A DNA stretch of 64,000 nucleotides from Peribolospora baueri (GCA_029717555.1 JAMDHS010000083.1:1-64000), one strand, 5' to 3'; positions 1 through 11,999 are shown, counted from the stretch's first letter. Numbers and translations: made by a program. The notes: a model not told the origin generated them from the letters alone.

Positions 1-2985
1 GGGCGGGGGGGGAAGGGGGGGCGGGGTTGAAGACGGGTTTACCAACGAACAAACAATGTGAGAAACGTTGGGCACCAAAAAGAAGAAAGCACCATCGATT
101 CCGTCTGTCACTCACCCTGGTTCGCAAACTCCTCCAACGCGAGGTCCGTCTGGTCGCGCACCTCCTCCTGTCCCGGCGCGAGCCTTTCAAAGATGACCGA
201 ATCGGCGCCCTTGCACAGCACCATCACCTTTCCCTTTTCTCCGCTCCGGGGCGAGGGCGAGCGGACGTCGACATCGATTCTGCGAACGATGACGCTCATC
301 CTCTTCCTCGCACTAGAAAACTCGAGCGTGTTGAGCAGCTCGTACTCCTCCAACTCTGTCGAATACGGCGTCTGCAACTTGAGGCGGTCCTTGTCCTTGC
401 CACAGAAGACAAAGCCAACGTCGGCGGAGGCTTGGACGAGGGCGGCCTCGTCGGGCGACTGGGCTCTGTACTCGATCGCGCCCTCCTCGTCCTCGGTCAC
501 CACGACGGTGTGGCAGAGGGCGAGGCAGGTGAAGAAGGCGGTTAACGCGGTGGCCTGCGCCGACGTCGGGTCCTCGAGGTCGCGCTGGACGTTGCGGTCG
601 CGGAACGGCGCGAGCACCTCGGGTGGCAACTTGACCTTCTTCCGGCCCGGGACGTTCGACGCCGTGGGCGGGCTCGAGGACGACCCGGGGGACAAGTCGA
701 CGTCTTTGCTTTCAAGCGATGCCGTCTTCTCCGCGCCGGTGGCCGAATCGAGCGTGTCGGACAGCTTGCGATCCACGTCGCCGGCGTACGTCTTTCCCCC
801 GACACAGCACTGTCGGAAGACCATGGCGTTCTGGGTGAGCGTGCCGGTCTTGTCGCTGAAGATGTACTCGATCTGGCCGAGGTCGTCGGAGAGGTTCCAG
901 CTTCGGGCGGTAGTGCGCCGCTTGGTCTTCTCGTAGTAGATGTCGTAGTCGTCGAAGATGAAGTAGGCCTGACACGTCCGGACGACCTCTATGGAGATGT
1001 AGAGCGAGATGGGGACCATGTTCTGAAACGTGATGAGCGCGTTTCCAAATGTGACGAGACCATTGATGCTGGGGTTGTCCGAGGAAAGCACATCTAGGAC
1101 GGTCCAGTACGAGTTTCGGGCGCGGTAGAACTTTTCAAAATGGGAGTCGGCGACGGCACAAGCGATGCAGATGCAGGCGAGGATGGCAAGGTTAAGGAAC
1201 CTGAGAGGAGAGGAAAGGGAAAGGAGCGAAGAATGTGAGCAAGCGGAACCAAAAAGAGGGCGGGCCGGCAGACTCACACCATGGGGTTCATCTGCCTCTC
1301 GACTTTACTCCGCTTGGAAGGCGTGCCTCCCGAGTTGGCCACAATCTTAGTGTCGATGCCGGTGTAGAGGACGATACCAATGACCCAATCGGTGTTACGG
1401 AGCAAGCACCCGCGAAGGAGGACGGTGTTGAGGGTGACGGGGCACCGAAGCGGTTTGCCGTCCGGCCCAACCCGATCGGAGAGAACGACGGCACCGTTGA
1501 GGCGGAACATGTTCGTCGACGGCTCCTCCACGTCCACCCTCAAGGATGCGCGCGCGCAGTCCTGCGGGGTGCGGAGGTGGGTGAGCTCGGGGACGGCGTG
1601 TCGGGATTTGAGGTTCGTCTCCCCGTCGAGGTTTTTTGTCTCGATGTAGCAAACGTCCTCCTCCTCTGATGTCGAACAGATGACGATGTCTGCAAACGGA
1701 GATGGCACGCATCAGCAGGCCATTCGAGCCGGGGGCGGACACAAAGACACGGGAGGCCGTGGCGGCGGCGCACTCACCAGCAGGGACGGCCTCGTTGGCC
1801 TTCAACCTAACGAAATCGCCCACCGCAAGGTCCTCCCAAGCTTTCCTCTTCCATCTCGGCCTCTTGGCCTTCTTCTTCTCGCCGCCGCCGCCCTGGTGAC
1901 GCTGGGGAGCGTGAGCGTCGGAATCGGCGGCCGCTTCGTCCTCGTCGCTGTCCCACTCGCTGCTCCAGTCCCCACTCGGTCGAGTGGCCATGGACGGTCG
2001 CGGGGCGTGCTGCGGTTGCCGTTGTTGTTGTTGTTGTACCTGCCAGCTGAGCCGGCGAGAAGGGCTGGGGGAGAGCGCACGTCCAGGGCGACTGGCGTGA
2101 TGTTGCTGCTCATAGAGGAGAGTCGGGTTGTGCGCGTCGCCGCCGCCAGGCGCCGTGGCGGGGTGGGAGGCTGGCTCGACGGGGGGCTGACCGGCGGCGG
2201 CCGCGGGCGTCGACTCGTTGCCAGGGTGCTGAAGAGCGAGGTCGGCGGCCTCTAGATCGGCGGTGGTGGCGGCCCCGGTGGCCTTCTCATGGTCCTTTTG
2301 ATGCTCCTTGCGCCTGAGCATGCCGCGGGTGGCGGCCTTGGACCTCCTGCCGTGCCAATCGAACATGCCGCGAAAAATCTGGGTGAGCGTCTTCCCCTTC
2401 TGCTCCATCATGTTCGGGTTCTTCCAGCCGCCGCCGGACAGGACGGAGGCCTTGAGCTGGCGGTTGACGTAGCGGTCGGCCTGATGTCGCTTCAAGTCTT
2501 CGTAGCCGTCCTTGAGGGCGGTGATGGCGAGAACGACTAGGAGGGGGAGCATGGCGATGCCGGGGGAGATGGTGTGGAATTGAGGGAGGAACTGAAGGAT
2601 GACGAGAACTAGGGAGGGGAAGGCGAGCGGGGGTCAGCAAAGGCGGTCGCATGGCATGGCACGGCATCGCCCGCCACTCACCCAAGAAGAAGATGTTGGC
2701 GACCCTCCTAAACTGCTCGAGCAAGTTCTTGAAGATAAAGTTGTACACGGTATACTTGGAGGTGAGGACCTGGTTGGAGGGGAAGACCCACGTGGGCTTG
2801 GGGCGGCCCTTGGCGTCAAAGGCGAGGTCGGCGGGGAGGGGCTCGTTGACGTAGACGCTCCTCGGCGTCGGCGGAGGCCGCTTGCGCTCGAAGAGCGTCT
2901 CGACGTTCCATGAAGTGAGGGCGGTGAAGACGTTGGTGATGCGGGACAGGCCTACGCCGCCCTTGGCGAACCATTTGGACGGCAT
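1..2985 (-). CDS. P4-type ATPase (phospholipid flippase), Dnf1/Dnf2-like; 3' end outside window
   Basis: Type IV P-type ATPases flip phospholipids from the outer to the inner leaflet of plasma or Golgi membranes. Exons on the minus strand are 2985-2682, 2608-1778, 1689-1278 and 1200-116, all with GT-AG borders and matching phases; the last donor lies at 115 and the rest of the gene is off the left edge. Seen in order: an N-terminal segment ending EQFRRVANIFFL typical of P4 ATPases, a hydrophobic helix, a long charged low-complexity insert with Gln/Pro runs, the conserved NLDGETNLK stretch, the phosphorylation site DKTGTLTQN, and KGADSVIFERL of the nucleotide-binding domain. The start chosen is the ATG of MPSKWFAK at 2985, the first ATG in frame. 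The insert before the actuator domain recalls Dnf1/2 rather than Drs2, but that assignment is tentative. The ATPase domain's C-terminal half and most membrane helices are not in the window. Confidence 0.9.
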
Positions 2986-3420
2986 CCTGGCGAGCGGCGG
3001 GGGAGGGGGAGGAGGAATGGAGGGAGACGGGTGGAGTGGCTGTGCGACCGTCGGCGACGATGGGCGGCGAGCAGCGAGCAAGCTCGGCCTGCTCGACGAT
3101 CGGCTGGCTGAAGCAGACGGAGACGGACGTCGAGGGGGAGAGGAAAGTGGGTGCGAGTCCGATTTGATTTGATTTGATCCGACCCGGCCGGGTGGGGTTG
3201 GTTGGTCGAAGGCGCGGACCGTTCCTCCGTCACCTCACCTCACCTCACTGGCTCGCTCGCACGCTCGATCGATCACGCCCAGCCACCGAGCACGGCCCAC
3301 CGTTAGCGGCGATCGGACGCGCGGGAAAGGGAGAGTGAGGAGGAGAGGGAGGGTAAGAAGTGGGAAGTGGGGGTGGGATGGGATGGGATGGTGGACGAGG
3401 ATGAAGATGGAGTCGTCGTC

Positions 3421-3491
3421 GGAGGAAGGACAAGGACAAGGAAAAGGAAAAGAAAAAGAAAAAGAAAAAGAAAAAGAAAAAGAAAAAGAAC
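3421..3491. repeat. A/G microsatellite, mainly (AAAAAG)n
   Basis: A run of purines on the plus strand starts as irregular GGA/AAGG units and becomes a regular AAAAAG repeat. It lies about 0.45 kb upstream of the flippase start. Confidence 0.9.
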
Positions 3492-3950
3492 GGGTCAAGG
3501 CCAGGACAAGGCGGCCGACGATAACGAGACTCTACTTCGTTCAACGCGCACTGCCACCGACCCGCCGTCCCGGCCCGGCCTCGGTTTGCTGCGGCAACCA
3601 CGGAAGCGAAAGCGCGGTCCGGCAAGGAAATAATCGGCCCGTGTTTTACGCGGCGGAGCGAGACAAACACGAGACAAGAGTACCATATAACAGATGGTTG
3701 GATGGATGGCCCGTGCACCGACGTCAGCCAACGCTCACCATCCACTCACTTCCTGCACACATTCATGTTTCCAAGCTGCCTGTTCGATCGGATCGCCTCG
3801 CTGAGAAGAAGCGAAACGAGCATGAACGGAGAGGAGACGATGGTGGCGGATGCAAAGGAATGAACAAACAAACGAGGCATCATGCCATGCCAATCGAGAC
3901 AATACACATAGATGGACGTCGCCAAGCGGGCGCCGATTCTCCGCCCTTCC

Positions 3951-4004
3951 CTCCTCTTTCTCCTCTTTCTCCTCTTTCTCCTCTTTCTCCTCTTTCTCCT
4001 CTCC
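3951..4004. repeat. Pyrimidine minisatellite, unit TCCTCTTTC
   Basis: About six copies of a 9-base pyrimidine unit end only nine bases beyond the stop codon of the minus-strand i-AAA protease. The tract would therefore be transcribed as a purine-rich 3' UTR. Confidence 0.9.
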
Positions 4005-4012
4005 CTCCGCAC

Positions 4013-7000
4013 TCAAACATCCAGCTCCTCCATCCTCACAGCCCCACCCTCGATAGCCTGCACAATCTGCTCCGCATCCAGCGTCTCATGCTCCACGAGC
4101 GCCTCAGCAAGCCGGTGCAGTGCTTCTTGGTGTGTTTGGACAATGTCCCTCGCTCGAGATTCGCCCGCTTCTATGATCTCTCGGACTTCTTCTTCGATCA
4201 ATAGCCGTGTTTGGGGCGAGAGCGCGTCGTCGTCTTCGTGTGCTACGCGACCGACCTGTATTCAAAGGCGATCAATGCGAATGAATGGGCACGCGTGAAA
4301 TCGACAAAATCGCATATGCCAATCACCCCCCGTCCACACTCACCTTATCGCTATACCCATACCTCGTCACCAAAGACCTCGCCACCCTCGTCGCCTTGAT
4401 AATATCCGAGCTAGCCCCACTCGTCATCTGCTCTTTCCCATAGATCACTTCCTCCGCCACCCGTCCGCCCAAGCTCGTGTCGATCTCGGCGAGGAATTCG
4501 CGGAACGATATTGACACACGGTCGTCTTCTGGCAATTGCAGAGTCTGCGAGGGGGGAGCGACGGGGAGGGCGACGGGGGGATCAGCCCGAGGAGAGGACG
4601 AAAGGAGGGTGCGCGACAAGGCGAGGTCGGACTTACATAGCCCAGGCTGCCGCCTCGAGGGATACACGTCACCTTTTGCAACGCCATCGCTCCCGGTGTC
4701 AAATGAGCGACAAGAGCTGTCGAGTCGGGATCCATTTGCGAGACACAAAGACAAAAGAGGCGTCAGACGAGAGCTCCCTCGACCCGACGGGCCAATCACG
4801 ATCGACACGCACCATGCCCAGCCTCATGGTACGCCGTCTTCCTCTTCACCTGCTCAGTAATATACGCGCTCTTCCTCTCAGCACCCATCATGATCCTCTC
4901 CTTTGCCCACTCAAAGTGCCAAGGCGTCACCGCCGGGTGGCCCTCTTTGCTCGCTTTCACCGCCGCTTGGTTCACCAAGTTTTGTAGGTCCGCGCCGGAG
5001 AAGCCTGGACAGCCGCGGGCGATGACGGAGGCGTTGACGTCTGCTCGTGAACAAGGGGAGCGGATTTGAGCACTCGAAAATTCCATCGATGACCGACGGA
5101 CAACACAGGACACCCACCGCTGTCCACTAGCACATCGCGGAAGTACGAGTTTAAAATCTCAATCCTCCCCTTTACGTCCGGGAGGGGTACGTGAACATGC
5201 TTATCAAACCGTCCAGGTCGAATGAGCGCCGGATCGAGGTTCTCGGGAGCAAAGTTAGTGGCGGCGATGAAAATGACGCCCTCCGCCTGGGAGAAGCCGT
5301 CCAGGTCTGTGAGCAGCTGGTTCAGCGTCTGCTTCGCATACTGCTGGTCCCGGTTCGGAGCGCGCTTCGAGCCGATCGCGTCCAGCTCGCTAAAGACCGG
5401 GAGGCCGGGCGTTGCCAGAGACGGTACGATTTGAGCATGCCCGTTTCTCTCGAAGCAGACAATGCGAGAAACTTACTCGATGAACACGATCGACGGCGCC
5501 TTCTTCCGAGCGGCCGCGAAGAGGTCTCTGATCCTACGCGCGCCCACGCCGACGTACCTGTGATGGGCGACCGGTAAATCGCGAACAAGTCAGCGGGCCC
5601 ACCGGTGATGCGCGGCGTACGACTGACGACCCTCGAGATGATGGCTCACATCTCGTCAAATTCGGAGCCAGAAGCGAAGAGGAACGGCTGGTACGGAACG
5701 ACAGAAGAAACGAACGGGTTCGTCGCCGTCGCCTTCGGTCAGCGAGACGAGACGACATCGCAGAAATCCGAGCCCACCGCCACTCACCACGCCAGCTTCG
5801 CCCGCAACGGCCCTGGCCATGAGCGTCTTGCCCGTCCCCGGCGGACCGTACAACAAGACGCCCTTGGGCAGTTTTCCGCCCAGCGTTGTGAACCTCTCGG
5901 GGTCCTTGAGGAACTCGACGACCTCACTGAGCTCGCTCTTGGCCTCCTCGACGCCATGCACGTCGTCGAACGTGACCACCTTTTTCGACTTTCCGTCCAC
6001 CGTCGGGCCCCCAGGCGGCGGGGGCGCAAACTCGTTCGGAGAACCTGTGGTACCGGGAGGACCTGCGGCGCGGAGGAGGCCGTTCTCGAAGAGGATGGTG
6101 AGCAAGGTCATACCTCCGAAAATGTACAGACCGGCGAAGAGCGCCCATCGCACGAGGCGGAGCGTCAAGGGACCCTTTGCTGGTCGCCGGATGGGAGAGC
6201 AATGCGAGACGGATATCAGTCAAGGCATGCCCAGCAGCAGCATAGGTCGAGGAAGCATCAGACAGGGAAACGACTTACCCTCTTCCACAACCACGTGCAT
6301 CCTCTCCCCTCCCCTTCCCGCCCGCGTACCGTCGCCGACGGGATGCATCCCATACGCTCCTATGGCGCCAAGATTGCCGATTGTGTTGCCGTACCCGTTC
6401 GTGGTAGAATCAAACGTCCCCCGGACGTCAACCACGCGTCCGCCCGTCCGGGAATCGGCGATGGCCCGGGCGAGTTCTGCGCGAGTCGGGTTCGATGGCG
6501 GGCCGTGCCGAGTGGAAGGAAGAGGAGGAGGGTCTGACAATCCGCCGTAGCCGTTTGAAGGGGGAGGAGGGAAAGGCGATCGGGAATACGATTGCGGTGA
6601 CGGCGTCGCCCTGCCATTGCTCGCACCTGCCTCCGTCGTCGTCCATGGCCCTCGTCCGATTCTCGATTTCGGTGTTGCCGTCCTTCCAGTGGCCGACAGC
6701 AAGCGGCTTGTGGGGCCGCACATCTCTTCCCTGGCTCTCAAAGCGTCCTCCCTTCTCCTCCTCGCCTCCTCTAGCCTCGCCGGTGAAGCTTGTCCACTCA
6801 TCCTGAGCGCGGAGAGGTAGTCCTGGAAGAGCGAGGGAGAAAGGAGGACGGGAGAGGTGGGATCAAAGGTGAGGAGGCGCTCGTAGGATGAGATGATGGG
6901 ACGCGGGACCGAGTGCGCGAGGAGGGCCTGAGACGAAGCGGAAGGAACAAAGGTCAGAGCACACGATCCATCGGTCGACCAGCACGGCGACGAAAGGCAT

Positions 7001-7902
7001 AGACGCGGGACGCACCTCGAACCAGCGCTCCCACAAGGTCTCGTCCGCAGGGCTCCTCTGCACTCTCTCGCCGAGGTCCCTGATCTGTCTCTGCAACTCG
7101 TCCCCGCCGCCCAGTCGGTCCGAGCCGTGGAAGCCGTAGTAGGCGCCGCTGAGTTTGGAGGTGCCGTAGTGGGGTTGGGCGTAGGGGTCTCGATCGGTCC
7201 CGTCATCGCCTCTTGAGCGAGAGAAGAACGTCCGCCGTGGTCGCTGAGGTGATGTCCGTCGCTGATGGGCAGTGGAGAGGTGGCATGGAAGGGAAGGGGA
7301 GAGGGGCGTGAAAGAGAGCAAGAGCGAGGGTCGGCCGAGACGGTGATGGTCGCTCCGAAAAGACGGCAGACCGGGCAAGAAATGTCGAGCCGATCCACCA
7401 CCACCTCGACCCACGCCCCGTCTTCTCGAGGCATCCAACGACGCCGAGCTCCTCGCCAGGTCGTGCGCCCTCTTTCGGATCTCTGCTCGCGCTACCCCAT
7501 GGAGGAGGTTGGAAGGACCTGCGCGTGCCGCGTCCAGATAGAGTAAATTGCGAGAGACGGCTCGTGTGAGCTCGTGGAATGCCTCGTCCGACAAGTCGCG
7601 GGCGATGTCTTGAACGGAAGCTCTGAGGTCGGTCGAGGGTCCGGCGCCGAGGAGACCGAGCGCTTCAGCGTGGACCTGCGAGGTAGGAAGAAAGAGGACA
7701 TGGAGTCAGTCGGGTTGTCCATCCGTTCATCGATCGCCTCGGCGAGTCTACGCACAGAGCTCGCGGGACTGGCGCCGTCGATCGTCTGCTCTCGGACGTG
7801 CTGCTGTCTCCGGGGATGAAGAGCAGCGCTGAGCTTGGCCGAGGTCTCCACGACCGAGCCTACCAGATGAGGAGGCCAAGCGGCGGCGAAGGAAGTGGCC
7901 AT
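4013..7902 (-). CDS. YME1: Mitochondrial i-AAA protease (Yme1/FtsH family)
   Basis: i-AAA proteases sit in the mitochondrial inner membrane facing the intermembrane space and degrade or extract membrane proteins. Seen from the N-terminus: a leader ([11 protein letters not shown] at 7902), an N-terminal helical domain ([30 protein letters not shown]), a Gly/Pro-rich linker, a MHVVVEE segment just before a hydrophobic membrane helix ([16 protein letters not shown]), [16 protein letters not shown], Walker A GPPGTGKT, the [15 protein letters not shown] stretch and the zinc-protease motif HEAGH. The C-terminal protease domain carries [11 protein letters not shown] and ends MEELDV with a stop at 4013. 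The N-terminal domain matches Yme1 and not the m-AAA subunits. At least eight introns interrupt it. The start is the first ATG of the frame that leads into the leader; an additional upstream exon cannot be excluded. An intact gene as far as read. Confidence 0.92.
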
Positions 7903-8484
7903 GCGCGGAGGAATGAGGGCGGGTGGAAAGGGAGGAGAAAGGAAGGAGTGGCGGCGATCGAGAAGGACGCTCGGCCAGTCGGACGGTCGGCCGATCGTGC
8001 CGCGCTCCGGCGGACAGCGAGCGCGTTGCCCAGTTCGGTGGGCCGCGACAGACGAAGCGGTGGCGGTGAGCGTGCACCTGGAGTTGAGCGGTCGAGCGTG
8101 CAAAGTATCTTTGCCGTGAACGGCAAGAGGGCCAGGGGCGCGTGCACGTCGAGCGTTTACGACGTTTTTATCTGAACGGGGAAGGGCCAGCGGCGCCTGG
8201 GACGTACACTCCATTCAAAGGCAGCAAAGAAGCGGAAGAGAAAGGGAAGGTGACGGGGACGTGTTCGGACTCGGCGGGTATCACGATTGGAGCCAACTGT
8301 GACGAACGAAGGACGCGCAGGACGTCTAAATACGAAGAAAGGAGCGGAAAGCGAACAAAAGCGCAGCACACTGACATGGAAGACGGAGGGCCCGGCTGAG
8401 AAAGCGGCGCGGGCCAGCACACGGCACGAAGAGCACGGCACGGTCAAGCAGGCGAGGCGAGGGCGACAGCGGGGACACGAGCGA
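7903..8484. other. Intergenic region
   Basis: This is the promoter side of the i-AAA protease gene and the downstream side of the next minus-strand gene. I see no gene, RNA or clear regulatory motif. Confidence 0.5.
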
Positions 8485-10072
8485 TCAGTCGTTGTCATAC
8501 ACGTATTTCTTGATCGTCACCTTGGTCCGGCTGAGTTTCGGTGACCGCGCGAGCTCGGTCTCGGGCAGGTTGCCGAATCGGTCTAGGCCGGCGGCGGGCT
8601 TTCACGAGCGGGGAGGAGAACGGGGGAGACAACGTCGGCGACGGGGGGCAAGCGAGAGACAGATGATGACAGGCCGGTCGCCAGCTCACCTTGATCATGC
8701 AACCCTTGATCTCCTCGCCCTGAGCCTGTCCCTTGGCAGTGGCAGGGTCGAACAAGTCGCGCTGCGATGGCTCTGCGAACAGGTTCTTGTCCCAGCGCAC
8801 CGCCTTGATCCGTCTTTGCTTCGGCTGGCGCCCCGCGCCCGCCTCGGCTGACATGTCCGCCGGCACGCCTTCCGAAGGACGAGGCGAGAGGGGCTCGGCC
8901 GAGGCACGCGCTCTCCGCCCGGGCGGCGTCTCGTACACCTCTTCATCGCCCGCCCCCAATCGATGGGTACCGGGGGTGCTGGTGGGAGCGGGCAAGGATT
9001 CTGGGGGGTCGATGCCAGCGTTCTCGCCGCCGCCTCCGCCGCCGTTTTCGGCCTCCTGCCCTTCCTGTTCCTCTACCTCTCCGCGACTCCTCTTCCTCGC
9101 CCGCAGCGCCCTCTCATTCGCGGCTCGCTCCTTGGGCGTCGCCAGCGCGTCTTCCCTTTTCCTGATCTTGCTCGTCGGACTTGGAGGCCGGGGGCCGTCG
9201 ACGCGGATGGTGTGCACGTCCAGCTGGGATACGTACACCTCGTTCCGCCGCGTGTGCTTGGACGTGAGCCGGGTGAGCTCGGCGGCGCTGAGCGGCAGAG
9301 AGACATCCATCGGGTTTGTCTTTGCCGCGAAAGAGTGGCCCGAGCCGCTGCCGGCGCTGATGGCGGCGTTGGCGGCGGCTTTTGCGCTCCTCTGAGGCAA
9401 AAGGCTCGCGCGCGGGTTCGGCGCTCGTCGAGGCGTTTGTTGAGGCACTTGTCGCGACGTTGGCTGAGGCGCCGGTGGCGGTGTCGGCTGAGACGCTTGT
9501 TGAGGCGCCTGTTGCGGATCTGGCCGGACCTGGGGAGGGGTGGGGTCGTCACGGCGGGCAAGGCCCGGTTCGGCCAGACGCGGAATGGCGGAGGCATGGC
9601 CATGGACGAAATGGTCAGCGGAAATACCCCCAAGCGAGCTTCTCCTCCTGTTGGGCACCCGACCGGTATGAGGGGCGATGGAGGAAGAGAAGGAAGAGGC
9701 GGCTGGAGACGATGAGGGAAACGCAGACAGGCCGGACTTGCGCCCGCCGAGCAACCGTGAACGTAGCGACCTCGGTCGCGTAGACGCAGCGCTGGGCAGC
9801 GCAAGCGAGTACGACGTCGACGCTGCTGGCGCCGAGGTCGCGGACAACGGCCCGTTCGACATGACCATGCTGAGGCGCGTCGGCGTGTGGTTGAGCGCGA
9901 GGCTGCTCGACACGGCGGCCGCCATGACCGACGGGGATTTTGCGGCGGGTGGCGATAAAAAAGCGGAGGAAATAGCAACGGAAGGCCTCGAGGCGACGAC
10001 ACCCTTCTCGGGTGCGCACTCTTTCGGCTGTCTGAGCGACGGACGGGGGATGCTGGACGGACGGGTGGCCAT
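8485..10072 (-). CDS. Unrecognised basic, Ser/Pro-rich protein
   Basis: Two exons, 10072-8690 and 8598-8485, joined in phase 0 by a GTGAGC donor and an AAAG acceptor, give a protein of about 498 residues ending KKYVYDND. The start is the ATG of MATRPSS; the frame is open further upstream but that part looks like leader DNA. The N-terminal half is low-complexity (Ser/Ala/Pro), with a Gln/Pro repeat (QQAPQQASQP and similar). The middle is basic with RRNEVYVSQLDVHTIRVD, then a nuclear-type cluster RARKRSRGEVEEQEGQ. The C-terminal 80 residues (KAVRWDKNLF, LFDPATAKG, GNLPETELARSP, KVTIKKYVYDND) look conserved-protein-like, so the function probably resides there. I do not recognise the family and assign no role. 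A nuclear location is an inference from composition. Confidence 0.7.
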
Positions 10073-10808
10073 GGTGAGCGAAGAGGTTGGCGACGGCGGC
10101 GAGAGACGTGATCGAACGCGCAGCGCGGACGTCACGTGCGAGCGGCATTTACTGGAGTGAAGATGTTCCCTCACAATCTTCAGCACAACCACACAAAAGA
10201 GCACGACTTTAGGGTGTGTGTGCTGCGGCAGGTGCTCGCCGCCGTGCAGACCTTTTCAACCAGCAAGTCTGTTCGCTCTTAAGAGCAATGGGAAGCCTTA
10301 TGGCTCTTGCAACCTTCACAACAATAGGCCTCGGAAGTTACTTTCTCTTCCAACACATGACCTTCCGTCCTTCTTTCCTCACCACCCTCCGCACCACTCG
10401 ATACTTCAAGCCGGGGCAGCCAGGTTCCCACGTAGAAATAGAGCTTACCACGGCGTCCTCAGGGAGGACCTATTTACGCTCATCCATCCTTTGGAGGTCG
10501 CGGGGAGATGCTCGCTCACTTACGCGCAGAGGCGATGCCTTACATGTCAGGAAGAGCCTCGAGACCGACGCGGCGATGCCTCGAAGCAGAACCGACAGAA
10601 CACAATGAGTCCTTGAGCCACCACGCTCGGCCCCGTGCCATTCCGAGCTTTAAAGACCAGAGGCACCAACAACGCTAGCATGGCTACATTCAGCTGTTCG
10701 TCCTTCCGCAGTAGGGTGCCAAGCCGGTAACCATTCGTAGCATTTAAAGTCATGGGCTTAGCCCGCAGTGTCCGTTGAGAAGGATATTTCTCAATATCTC
10801 TTTTGACC
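10073..10808. other. Region left of the TIR element, no assignable gene
   Basis: Base composition here is lower in GC than in the neighbouring genes. Two overlapping frames of about 130 codons (10216-10616, +) and one of 88 codons (10547-10813, -) are open but resemble no family I know and lack intron or domain support. If the aldehyde dehydrogenase fragment right of the element had simply been split by insertion, its 5' half should be here on the plus strand; I do not find it. Confidence 0.5.
10740..10759 (+). repeat. Extra copy of the element's TIR terminus
   Basis: GCATTTAAAGTCATGGGCTT matches the outer terminus of the right inverted repeat (read as reverse complement) at 19 of 20 positions. 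It has the same orientation as the left terminus and lies about 70 bp outside it. It may mark an older end, a nested insertion or a remnant of another copy. Confidence 0.7.
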
Positions 10809-11322
10809 CGCATTGAAACTCATGGGCTTGGGCTGTTTTTTAACGTCTTCATACATAGATAGTGGGAGGATCTTTGGATACCTCACCTAGCAACAAATCA
10901 TGAGTACACTATGAAAGACGGCGCGGCGGCCTCTAGGACGTCGCCCTAGAGGTCTGGCGGGGGAGAGGTCCGTCTATACTAACTAGGAAATACTTCATAT
11001 AATACGGCGGCGGCTTCTTGTCCACCGGCGGGACTTCGTCGTTGTCATCGGCACGGGCTGCCAGCCTCAGTCTTAAAGAAGAAGCGGATGGGGTACTGCC
11101 CAGTCCTGGTAAATCATGTGCATGGATAGGAAGGACGCTCATTCTCTACCTGCCTTGAAAATCATCTTGGAGCAGAGGCGACGGATAGCTGGGACATTGG
11201 CGCGCAAAGTCGTCAAAAAAGGGAAACAATGCCCAGGAGGCCAATCACTGAAAAAAGCACAGAGGCTCGAATGTAAGCCAGATGTATGCGCCGATTTCGG
11301 CGTCATTGAGCCTGGATAACAA
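10809..11322 (+). repeat. Left terminal inverted repeat, 514 bp
   Basis: The sequence matches the reverse complement of the right arm almost base for base, with scattered single differences. It ends inside at GTCATTGAGCCTGGATAACAA. Short inverted motifs such as CCTCTAGGACGTCGCCCTAGAGG give the arm local palindromes of its own. Confidence 0.92.
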
Positions 11323-11527
11323 CCAGAAAAAAACATCTGTGAATGGCAGCGGGGAGAGCGCAGGGCAAGGGTGGCGCGTCACATCACGTCGAACGCTCCC
11401 CGAGGTGGAGGTACTGGCCTGCTTCGCCGTATATCATCCTCTCCCTTCCCGTCAGACCTCCTTTTCCCCTCAACTGTTAGCATCTCCCTCACAGTCCTCT
11501 TGTCGTCCTCAACTCATCTCACTCACA

Positions 11528-11860
11528 ATGTCCATGCCACCGGCTAAAAGGGTTAGACTTTCCATAGTCGTTCACCAGATTGACAAGGCCATTGGGACGC
11601 GGAATGGCTCTAGAGAAGAACTCGCCGAAAGGCTTCAGGCACCCGTCGACAATGTCGAAGATGTCTTCCACGAAATCGAAGGCTTTTCCGACGAGATCGA
11701 ACTTCTCCCTGACGTCGTCGAACCATTTGCGGACAACGTCGGAGAACCCGCCGGTGCTGCAGAAGAACCCGCCGACAGACCTCAGGTCGATGAAACAGGT
11801 CCATCTACGGGTGAGAGAGAGATCCTCGATTTCTTGACACAGTCGAAAACCCCTCCCTGA
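11528..11860 (+). CDS. Unrecognised acidic reading frame inside the TIR element (first part)
   Basis: An ATG preceded by a pyrimidine-rich leader (CTCATCTCACTCACA) opens a frame of 110 codons: a short basic stretch (PPAKRVRLS), a helical segment (SREELAERLQAPVDNVEDVF) and an acidic Glu/Pro part (EPAGAAEEPADRPQ). It stops where a 149-bp direct duplication begins. The frame lies wholly between the two arms. No domain is recognised. It may be one half of a single gene whose second half is the next entry, separated by the duplication or by splicing; GTGAGA-type donors and a TTGACACAG acceptor occur in both repeat units. Whether it is expressed cannot be judged. Confidence 0.35.
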   Translation: MSMPPAKRVRLSIVVHQIDKAIGTRNGSREELAERLQAPVDNVEDVFHEIEGFSDEIELLPDVVEPFADNVGEPAGAAEEPADRPQVDETGPSTGEREILDFLTQSKTPP

Positions 11861-11999
11861 CGTCGTCGAACCGTTTGCGGATGACGTCGGAGAACCCGCC
11901 GGTGCTGCAGAAGAACCCGCCGACAGACCTCAGGTCGACGAAACAGGTCCATCTACGGGTGAGACAGAGATCCTCAAATTGTTGACACAGTCAAAATCT
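11708..11999 (+). repeat. Tandem duplication, two units of about 149 bp
   Basis: Unit one starts at CCCTGACGTCGTCGAACCAT and unit two at 11857; they differ at a small number of positions. Because 149 is not a multiple of three, the same protein stretch is read in two different frames. A shorter, diverged third echo follows around 12030-12065. Confidence 0.85.

Larger units (their letters stand above)
2986..4012. other. Intergenic region between flippase and i-AAA protease
   Basis: This interval holds the flippase promoter side and the 3' side of the protease gene. I see no convincing gene. It contains two long purine/pyrimidine tracts listed separately. Open frames on both strands here are low-complexity by-products of those tracts. 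Confidence 0.6.

Noticed and set aside
10216-10616. Two overlapping plus-strand frames of about 130 codons as a gene left of the element
   Set aside because: No recognisable domain, no splice support, and no relation to the truncated ALDH that might have been expected here.
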